A stretch of DNA of 5,305 nucleotides from SIG291 sp045543455. GTDB lineage: Bacteria > Bacillota > Clostridia > Lachnospirales > Lachnospiraceae. Both the position numbers and the translations under genes were made by a program. The stretch spans positions 1 to 5,305 of the forward strand of contig JAZQMK010000077.1 in NCBI GenBank assembly GCA_045543455.1, given 5' to 3'. The notes under the pieces are model-generated. The model was not told the origin of the DNA and ran no database searches. It saw only the letters and a list, made by a program, of their open reading frames with translations. Below are positions 1-4,997 of this stretch, in pieces. Every line of letters begins with the position of its first letter. Positions within the stretch are counted from its first letter, which is position 1.

Positions 1-32
1 ATTATGTATAAATTCTAGCATATAATAGGAAA

Positions 33-71
33 ATTATCAACAATATTATTATAAAAAATATTGTTGATAAT
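33..71. repeat. Perfect 15-bp inverted repeat, AT-rich
   Basis: The arm ATTATCAACAATATT (33-47) is repeated exactly in inverted form at 57-71, around a 9-base spacer (48-56). It abuts the U-tract of the terminator at 72-118. Read on the minus strand, the second arm is followed only by TTTCC, so it would be a weak terminator by itself. It could be a back-up terminator or an operator/binding site for something left of the window. The symmetry is certain; the role is not known. Confidence 0.75.
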
Positions 72-118
72 AAAAAAAGAGGCTATAACTAATTAATATT
101 ATAAAGTTAAGCCTCTTT
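72..118 (-). terminator. Intrinsic terminator of the BspA-type gene
   Basis: On the minus strand, 20 bases after the stop codon of the LRR gene, the RNA can form a 9-bp stem (AAAGAGGCT at 76-84 with AGCCTCTTT at 110-118). The stem is extended by TAAC/GTTA past a single bulged A at 85, with a 16-base loop. A run of seven U (complement of 72-78) follows, the standard layout of a Rho-independent terminator. Confidence 0.88.
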
Positions 119-138
119 AATAATTTAGTTGTAATATA

Positions 139-2100
139 TTATTTTTTATACACAATATACATAGAGCTAAGGATTTGTCCTTTAACTTCGGATTCACTTA
201 ATTCTCTTGGGTTATAATTAAAATCATAGAACCATCCAGTAAGGTCTGCAACCACTAGATTATCTTTGGTTAAAGCATGGCAGTTAGCAAATGCACTGTC
301 TATATATGTTACAGTTGATGGAATATTGATGCTATTTAGATTTGTACAAGCAGCAAATGCAGCATCACTTATGGTAGTTAAACCTTCTTCAATTGTTACG
401 CTAACGAGATTATAACAACCAGAAAAAGCATATTCTCCTATTGTTTTTACAGATGATGGAATTGTTATACTGGTTAAGCTTTCACAGTGATTAAATGTGT
501 GGTCTTTTATTTCTGCAACTCCATTTGGTATTGTTATAGTTGTTAGGTCTGTACAATAATAGAAGGCTTTTTCACCTATTTCTGTCACTCCTTCAGGAAT
601 GTCTATATCAACTATAGAACAAGACTGAAATGCATTATATTTTATGCTGGTTACACTATTAGGAATAACAATGCTGGTCAGTTCTGTACAATTAGCAAAT
701 GCATAACTACTAATTGTTTTTATTCCTTCTGGCAATACTATTTTAGTAGCTGTTGGATAGTAGTTATTGATAACATAATATGGAGATGTTGTTGATGTTT
801 TATAACTATAAGTTCCATCTTGCGTATATCCATATTCTACATCTATACCACTATATTCATAAGGACAAAGTAGTGTTCCATTTGCATCATATAAGCCTGG
901 AGCATATACTTTTTCTTCACCACAGTTTGAACATACATCGTCTACATATGAGTGTCCTAATGCATCTAAAAATTCTACAGCTACATGTCCACAGCCGTTT
1001 TTACATACTTGTACTCTTAAGCCCATTTCTTCACATGTAGCATCTAAAGAATACTCTTCTACATCATGAGCATGGGTTACCACATTACCATCTTTGTCTT
1101 TAATAAAAGCTACTGGTGAATAGTTTTCAAAGAAACCTGTTATCATTCCATTTTCGTCTACTGTTTCAGTAGCTATGTGTTCCCACTCTCCAGTTGTTTC
1201 ATTAAAGTGTACGATAGTTACAACATCTCCAGGGTTTGCAATACTGGAAACATCAAAAGTTGTTTCTGCTAAACCTTCAAAACCATCGGACTTAACTTCG
1301 ATTAAGGCACTTATTTCTTTTGTGTCTTCTATTAATCCAGATTTATTTAAGTCGATTAACAAATTACCTGCTTCCTGACCTACAATAGCAGATGCTGTTG
1401 CATTTACAGGTTCTCCGTTAGCTGTAGTAGCTGTTACCTTTATAGATGTTGTTTCATCTGGTGTTGGTGTTACATCAGGTGTTGGTGTTACGTCAGGTGT
1501 CGGCGTTACATCTGGTGTTTCAGGAGAACTATTAGTTGTTCCACTTACAATTTCGTCATACTCTGATTGTTTATCTTGAGAAACGTCATTACCTACAACA
1601 GGAGTTGTGGATATATCTGTTTCTTCTGAAGCCACAGAGTTTTCTAAGCCTAAATCAACAGAGCTGGTGATTGTAAAGTTAAATAAACCACTCCATTTAC
1701 CTGCTGATATAGATGCCATTTCTATAACACCATCTGAGGTTACTTCTGCATCTGGTCTGATACCATCTGCATATGTAAAATCTGTCTTAGGCTGTGTTAT
1801 AGTAGTTAATATATCTGACTTTCCTTCTTGTTTCATATAAAAGTCAGCATCAGGTGTTACTGTAATAATATCTGTTCCTGAGATATTACCTTTAACAGCT
1901 ATTCTATAAGCTCCAGTCCCTTCGTTTCCACTTAGAACAAGTTGTTTTGGAATTCTTATAGTAAAGTCACTTCCCCGTGTTGCAAAAACGTTTACTTCAG
2001 AATTAACAGTAGTATCTGCATATACTGGAGTATTGCTAAACATTAAGATTCCTACTAACATAAAAGCGGATATCTTGCTTATTAGTTTTTTTAATTTCAT
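139..2100 (-). CDS. Secreted multidomain protein with BspA-type leucine-rich repeats
   Basis: This is a 653-residue exported protein. Residues 1-28 are a signal peptide (MKLKK basic start, hydrophobic AFMLVGILMF, likely cleavage after VYA). Residues 30-150 look like a beta-rich domain common at the N-terminus of Firmicute surface proteins. A Ser/Thr/Glu-rich linker leads to a TPDVTP repeat (196-215), then a second beta-rich region (220-338). A His/Cys module follows (343-395; C356, C366, C370, C390, C393, resembling a small metal-binding or disulfide module). About seven repeats of 22-23 residues (452-609, pattern LTSITIPxxVxxIxxxAFxxC) match the BspA LRR class. I see no LPXTG motif, C-terminal membrane helix, SLH or other wall-binding domain, so it may be released or held non-covalently. 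BspA-like proteins often bind host or cell-surface ligands; that role is inferred here. GGGGG at 2109-2113, 8 bases upstream, supports the ATG at 2100. The gene has its own terminator. Confidence 0.9.
   Translation of the reverse strand: MKLKKLISKISAFMLVGILMFSNTPVYADTTVNSEVNVFATRGSDFTIRIPKQLVLSGNEGTGAYRIAVKGNISGTDIITVTPDADFYMKQEGKSDILTTITQPKTDFTYADGIRPDAEVTSDGVIEMASISAGKWSGLFNFTITSSVDLGLENSVASEETDISTTPVVGNDVSQDKQSEYDEIVSGTTNSSPETPDVTPTPDVTPTPDVTPTPDETTSIKVTATTANGEPVNATASAIVGQEAGNLLIDLNKSGLIEDTKEISALIEVKSDGFEGLAETTFDVSSIANPGDVVTIVHFNETTGEWEHIATETVDENGMITGFFENYSPVAFIKDKDGNVVTHAHDVEEYSLDATCEEMGLRVQVCKNGCGHVAVEFLDALGHSYVDDVCSNCGEEKVYAPGLYDANGTLLCPYEYSGIDVEYGYTQDGTYSYKTSTTSPYYVINNYYPTATKIVLPEGIKTISSYAFANCTELTSIVIPNSVTSIKYNAFQSCSIVDIDIPEGVTEIGEKAFYYCTDLTTITIPNGVAEIKDHTFNHCESLTSITIPSSVKTIGEYAFSGCYNLVSVTIEEGLTTISDAAFAACTNLNSINIPSTVTYIDSAFANCHALTKDNLVVADLTGWFYDFNYNPRELSESEVKGQILSSMYIVYKK
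1455..1517 (-). repeat. 18-bp coding tandem repeat (TPDVTP units)
   Basis: Three 18-base units (1455-1472, 1473-1490, 1491-1508) plus half of a fourth (1509-1517) differ by a few substitutions. They encode the Pro/Thr/Asp spacer TPDVTPTPDVTP in the LRR protein. Such stalk repeats commonly vary in copy number by slippage; each unit is in frame, so gain or loss would only change spacer length. Confidence 0.85.
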
Positions 2101-2148
2101 TTATTTTACCCCCAAAAAAAATATTATATGTTTAAGCATACTAATAAA

Positions 2149-2177
2149 ATTTTATTTTTTTTGTAAATCTTAAACAA
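2149..2177 (-). promoter_or_regulatory. Candidate promoter of the BspA-type gene
   Basis: On the minus strand, TTGTTT (2172-2177) and TAAAAT (2149-2154) are separated by exactly 17 bases and lie about 50 bases upstream of the start codon. They match the sigma-A boxes at 4/6 and 5/6. A second -10-like TATAAT nearer the gene (about 2122-2127) lacks a good -35. The whole 2101-2211 gap is very AT-rich, so chance matches are likely. It lies downstream of the parMR terminator, which fits an independent transcript. Confidence 0.45.
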
Positions 2178-2211
2178 TTTTATTATATAATATCGATTTT
2201 AGGGAATAAAG

Positions 2212-2246
2212 AAAAAAGACAATCCTTTTTCTGGTAAAGGTTGTCT
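2212..2246 (-). terminator. Intrinsic terminator of the parMR operon
   Basis: The stem is AGACAA (2217-2222) with TTGTCT (2241-2246) plus CCTTT (2224-2228) with AAAGG (2236-2240), with one bulged base at 2223 and a 7-base loop. On the minus strand it is followed by six U (2212-2217) and starts about 21 bases after the parR stop. The plus-strand side is also T-rich, so weak bidirectional action is possible, but no plus-strand gene is present to use it. Confidence 0.85.
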
Positions 2247-2267
2247 CTTTTCCTTTATATGGTTATA

Positions 2268-2684
2268 TTATCCGAAAGCATCATCTAACATATTTAACAT
2301 ATTGTCAACATCAGAATTTGTCTCAACCTTAGGAATAATAGGCTTTTCTTGAAGTGTCTCTGTATTTAAATTTCCTGTTTTTTCTTTTAAAATACCAGTT
2401 TCTTCTTTTAAATTTAGTTTTAAATTGGCAGGAATTAACTCACCAGATTCTACCATTTTAAGTATTGTATTTTTAACAAGTGTTTCTGTTAATATGTTAG
2501 TTAATATATTATTATTACCAGGAATATTAGGATTTGGGTTATTTTCTAAGTAATACTTTACAGCTTCTGTTATAAATGCACTTTTCTTTCGTCCTAATTG
2601 CTTAAGTAGATTTGCAACATCAACTTGTCTTGGGTCTTTTTCTGAAAATTTTAAGGATATCCTATACTTTTTTAGACCATCCAT
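2268..2684 (-). CDS. parR: ParR-like ribbon-helix-helix segregation adaptor
   Basis: This 138-residue protein lies 13 bases after parM in the parM-parR order of type II (actin-based) partition operons. Residues 6-13 (KYRISLKF) form the likely DNA-reading beta strand. Residues 17-31 and 33-48 (SAFITEAVKYYLEN) are the two helices of a ribbon-helix-helix fold, the DNA-binding fold of ParR. A low-complexity linker follows, with three seven-residue units at 92-112 (LKEETGI, LKEKTGN, LNTETLQ). The tail, DVDNMLNMLDDAFG (125-138), is short, acidic and amphipathic, as expected for the segment that docks on ParM filament ends. The expected role is to bind centromere repeats, autoregulate the operon and couple plasmid DNA to ParM. 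Assignment rests on the fold pattern and the neighbour; ParR proteins diverge strongly, so the name is by context. The AAAGGGGGT ribosome site overlaps the parM stop. Confidence 0.82.
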   Translation of the reverse strand: MDGLKKYRISLKFSEKDPRQVDVANLLKQLGRKKSAFITEAVKYYLENNPNPNIPGNNNILTNILTETLVKNTILKMVESGELIPANLKLNLKEETGILKEKTGNLNTETLQEKPIIPKVETNSDVDNMLNMLDDAFG

Positions 2685-2690
2685 ACTTTA

Positions 2691-2699
2691 ACCCCCTTT
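2691..2699 (-). promoter_or_regulatory. parR ribosome binding site overlapping the parM stop
   Basis: The minus strand reads AAAGGGGGT six bases before the parR ATG, and its first two A bases belong to the parM TAA stop (2698-2700). This suggests translational coupling, so parR synthesis would follow parM translation. It also supports the ATG at 2684 as the start. Confidence 0.75.
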
Positions 2700-3642
2700 A
2701 ACTTAAGGATTTTTGTAATTTGGAATTTGCTAAAATAGTACAACCATATGCATTAGCTGAAATATTCTCAAAAAACTCAGTTACTGATACCATACCAGAA
2801 TTTTCAATGAAAGGCTTAAGTAATAACGAACCACCACCAACAAAAAAGGCAGGATTTGATTTTAAATCAATACCTAATTCTCTGCATTGATTTAAAATAT
2901 GTATAGCATGTTGAGCACTTTCTTCTTTTATCTTCTGCTGTATTTCAAGTGATAAGACGGTTTTCTTGTTAAATAGAACATCATAAATATGTTCATCATC
3001 AATTTTCTGGTCAAATGCCATATTAATTCTACCTTGAATTTTATTGTTCATTGTTATAATGCCAACCTCTAATGAGCGACAATACTGTAAATCAAGTTTT
3101 CCATGGCTGATTAAGAGAATATCAGTTGTGTAGCCGCCAATATCAATAATATAAACCTGGCTGTATTCTTTTAGTTCACTTGCTTTTGTTGCAACAGCAG
3201 CAAATCCTTGAGGATAAACAAAAACTTCATCATAAAGATTGATTATGAATGGTTTATCCTTATATTTAAAAGTAATAGTGTCTCCAAATGATTTAAAATA
3301 ATTAGCGAATTTATCTTTTTGGATACTATAATGTTCTGGAGGTAAATCAACAGATAAGCAAATGTCTAAAACAGGAGAGTATTGACCACTAGCTAAAATT
3401 TCTTTTGCTATTGCAAATAATGTTAATATAAAACAATGATTATTTTTAGTTTTATCTCTTGTATATGTTAATCTTTTTGTTGATAAAGTATAAAATTTAC
3501 CATTATATTCTATCCATTCATCTGCAAATGGCGGTTTTACATCATGTTCTGTTAATCCAGATGTAAATAATGTATGAACTGTCTTTGTGTTAGCGTTACC
3601 ATTATCAACGCCAATAACAATTGGTATTACTTTTTCTGACAT
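2698..3642 (-). CDS. parM: ParM/Alp-type plasmid segregation actin ATPase
   Basis: This 314-residue protein is close to the length of R1 ParM (about 320). The actin/Hsp70-fold nucleotide motifs appear in order: phosphate-1 IGVDNGNANTK (10-20, with D13); a connect-1-like VYPQGFAAV (142-150); phosphate-2 IDIGGYTTD (166-174); adenosine motif FFVGGGSLLL (266-275); and a connect-2-like NISANAYGCTIL (293-304). The N-terminus resembles the Alp (actin-like protein) N-terminal family found in Firmicute plasmids and phages. The family forms ATP- or GTP-driven filaments that push or pull plasmid copies to the cell poles in the cytoplasm; that function is inferred from motifs and from parR next door. The ATG at 3642 has GAAAGGA (3651-3657) eight bases upstream, and the phosphate-1 motif begins ten residues in, so the start is secure. 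It is the first gene of its operon, with its own promoter. Confidence 0.92.
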   Translation of the reverse strand: MSEKVIPIVIGVDNGNANTKTVHTLFTSGLTEHDVKPPFADEWIEYNGKFYTLSTKRLTYTRDKTKNNHCFILTLFAIAKEILASGQYSPVLDICLSVDLPPEHYSIQKDKFANYFKSFGDTITFKYKDKPFIINLYDEVFVYPQGFAAVATKASELKEYSQVYIIDIGGYTTDILLISHGKLDLQYCRSLEVGIITMNNKIQGRINMAFDQKIDDEHIYDVLFNKKTVLSLEIQQKIKEESAQHAIHILNQCRELGIDLKSNPAFFVGGGSLLLKPFIENSGMVSVTEFFENISANAYGCTILANSKLQKSLS

Positions 3643-3662
3643 AATAAAAATCCTTTCTCTTT

Positions 3663-3678
3663 TATATTTATATATTTA
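3663..3678. repeat. Tandem 8-mer at the parM transcription start
   Basis: TATATTTA occurs twice head to tail (3663-3670, 3671-3678) and once more at 3741-3748. The tandem pair overlaps the last base of the -10 box and covers the expected transcription start and 5' leader of parM. That is where an autoregulating ParR could bind. The surroundings are very AT-rich, so a chance repeat is a real possibility. Confidence 0.4.
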
Positions 3679-3706
3679 TTGTATATTTTTTTGAATCTAA
3701 TGTCAA
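3678..3706 (-). promoter_or_regulatory. Sigma-A promoter of parMR
   Basis: The minus strand shows a perfect -35 TTGACA (3701-3706), a 17-base spacer and -10 TACAAT (3678-3683). Transcription would start near 3671, giving a leader of about 29 bases that contains the parM ribosome site. It is the best promoter match I can see in the window. Confidence 0.85.
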
Positions 3707-3723
3707 TGTTTTTACACAAATAA

Positions 3724-3769
3724 TACGCATAAAATAATTTTATATTTATAATATATAAATTTATGCGTA
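3724..3769. repeat. Nested inverted repeat upstream of parMR, candidate centromere/operator
   Basis: The outer arms TACGCATAAA (3724-3733) and TTTATGCGTA (3760-3769) are perfect 10-bp inverted copies. Inside them, TTTATAT (3739-3745) and ATATAAA (3753-3759) form a second 7-bp pair around a 7-base centre, with five unpaired bases (3734-3738) on one side. The structure sits just upstream of the parM -35 box and just after the primase terminator. In ParMRC systems the centromere (parC) that binds ParR lies upstream of parM and overlaps the promoter, so this is the natural candidate. Classical multiple iterons are not obvious. Confidence 0.6.
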
Positions 3770-3797
3770 AAAAAATCCCCCTAAAAATCAGGGGGAT
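3769..3797 (-). terminator. Intrinsic terminator after the primase-like gene
   Basis: A perfect 7-bp stem, ATCCCCC (3775-3781) with GGGGGAT (3791-3797), has a 9-base loop and is followed on the minus strand by seven U (3769-3775). It starts six bases after the stop codon of the primase-like gene and insulates the parMR promoter from upstream transcription. Confidence 0.92.
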
Positions 3798-3803
3798 AAA
3801 AAT

Positions 3804-4934
3804 TTATTTTTTTATTCCGAGTTTTCCGCCTCGAGATAGATACTCGAAGAGGAGATAATCGTCCAGTCCTTTGTAATTTTCATTCCATAAAAACCTTTCG
3901 ACATAAAATCCAAATTCTTCTAATACAATAATAAGCTTTACATATGCTGAGGACACGTTTATATTTTCTTTATAGTCCATATCAAACGCAAGCTTAATGT
4001 GTCTTACACCGAGTTGCCATAAAATAGGCAACATTAGTATTAGATGATTTATTGCCGACACACCAGGTATTGCAACAACAGGGATGTTAAGAAAACGATA
4101 TATAATATCACCTTTTAACGGTCCTTCTGTCAACAAAATGGTTTTTTCAGGGAAACCAACAAAATGTGCATATGTTTCTGCTGGTGACCCCGATGGCATA
4201 TCTTTAGTCGAAAACCATTTATATCGGGTATCATCTTTAGATACTGTATCGTATCTAATTTGCATACCCTGAATTAATCCAAGTCTGGACATGCCATTTT
4301 GACAAACGTCTCTGGCTGGTATAAAGAATCCTGGATTATTTTTTTGCATTGTCCATGATTCTCCTTTTTTGAAAAACCCAGGAACACCTAGCAGGTCACA
4401 CGCTATTTTTCGTAATTCCTGCGGAAGTTTATTAAGTCCCATTTTAGGTACTGTTTTGTACCCATTTTCGATAATATCTTGTTCTCTTAAGCCTCTACTA
4501 ATGAGGTTATTGTAATGAGCGTCAGATATGTCGAGCATGTTAAGAAGCTGAGAATAGGTTTTATCTCTTTCTTCTTTTGACGCATTTGGAACATCCTTTC
4601 TTGCTGTTTCTACTGGTTTTGCTCTTTCTACAGCCAGCAAATCTGTTTCATTACCTTCTAATTCAGAAAGCAATTTGGCTTGGATATCCTTGTTTGAGTC
4701 CATGTATATTCTTGAATAGCCATACTTGATGAAGCCGTAATAGTGCATAGCACCACCGCTCATATTGCACTTTGGACATCGAAACACGGACTTATCCATA
4801 TCTACGTGAAGGAGAAGATTTCTTGGTCTATCGCTTTCACAACCAGGGCAAGTTTCATTAAATGCTCTTTTGGGAATGGATTTTCCTAGCCTATACATGG
4901 CTAAATCCATTGTTATTTTTGAATTGTAAGCCAT
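3804..4934 (-). CDS. Primase-like protein: zinc ribbon plus Toprim-like (DUF3854-type) domain
   Basis: This 376-residue cytoplasmic protein has an N-terminal four-Cys zinc ribbon (CPGC at 29-32, CPKC at 53-56, followed by GGAMHYYG), as in the DNA-binding finger of DnaG/phage primases. A charged linker (about 80-125) leads to a helical segment, YSQLLNMLDISDAHYNNLISRGL (127-149), typical of mobile-element primase-like proteins. The C-terminal half carries Toprim-like signatures: LLTEGPLKGDII (267-278, acidic E270), LAFDMD (315-320, D318 and D320) and GLDDYL (356-361), a pattern I associate with DUF3854. Toprim domains bind divalent metal for phosphotransfer, so a replication-primer role is likely but unproven. 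There is no helicase domain or P-loop, and the protein is much shorter than DnaG (about 600 residues). The start is fixed by AAAGGAGGT (4941-4949). It lies downstream of the AEET gene and is probably cotranscribed with it. Alternatives are a helicase-loading or DNA-repair factor. Confidence 0.8.
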   Translation of the reverse strand: MAYNSKITMDLAMYRLGKSIPKRAFNETCPGCESDRPRNLLLHVDMDKSVFRCPKCNMSGGAMHYYGFIKYGYSRIYMDSNKDIQAKLLSELEGNETDLLAVERAKPVETARKDVPNASKEERDKTYSQLLNMLDISDAHYNNLISRGLREQDIIENGYKTVPKMGLNKLPQELRKIACDLLGVPGFFKKGESWTMQKNNPGFFIPARDVCQNGMSRLGLIQGMQIRYDTVSKDDTRYKWFSTKDMPSGSPAETYAHFVGFPEKTILLTEGPLKGDIIYRFLNIPVVAIPGVSAINHLILMLPILWQLGVRHIKLAFDMDYKENINVSSAYVKLIIVLEEFGFYVERFLWNENYKGLDDYLLFEYLSRGGKLGIKK

Positions 4935-4940
4935 ATTTAG

Positions 4941-4949
4941 ACCTCCTTT
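4941..4949 (-). promoter_or_regulatory. Strong ribosome binding site of the primase-like gene
   Basis: The minus strand reads AAAGGAGGT, almost full complementarity to the 16S rRNA 3' end, six bases before ATG. It lies seven bases downstream of the hairpin at 4957-4981, so the hairpin leaves the site exposed. Confidence 0.85.
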
Positions 4950-4956
4950 GTAATTT

Positions 4957-4981
4957 CCTCTCCGTCATAATGACGGAGAGG
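4957..4981 (-). promoter_or_regulatory. GC-rich intercistronic hairpin without U-tract
   Basis: CCTCTCCGTCA (4957-4967) and TGACGGAGAGG (4971-4981) pair perfectly over 11 bp with a 3-base loop. It begins 16 bases after the stop of the AEET gene and ends just before the primase ribosome site. On neither strand is it followed by a T-run, so it is not a normal intrinsic terminator. It may stabilise or process the upstream mRNA, tune the ratio of the two proteins, or bind a regulator as DNA. Confidence 0.7.
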
Positions 4982-4997
4982 CGGTAGATTTCTTCTC

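Noticed and set aside
1455..1517. CRISPR-like regular repeats
   Set aside because: The 18-base units are contiguous without spacers and encode an in-frame Pro/Thr stalk.
780..1840. Three plus-strand open frames (780-1040, 1175-1378, 1607-1840)
   Set aside because: All lie antisense inside the LRR gene, whose signal peptide, repeats and motifs are convincing. Their translations are low-complexity or shadow-like and have no good ribosome sites.
2143..2156. 14-bp palindrome AATAAAATTTTATT upstream of the LRR gene
   Set aside because: It is composed only of A and T in a very AT-rich gap, so chance is the simplest explanation.
2101..2211. Riboswitch or structured leader before the LRR gene
   Set aside because: The predicted leader is only about 40 bases, almost purely A/T, with no conserved stems.
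3643..3803. Replication origin with iterons
   Set aside because: No array of direct repeats long enough to be iterons, no DnaA-box cluster and no initiator gene beside it. The region is better explained as the parMR promoter and a possible centromere.
4084..4272. Plus-strand open frame of 62 codons
   Set aside because: It is antisense to the Toprim-coding part of the primase-like gene and shows no recognisable protein features.
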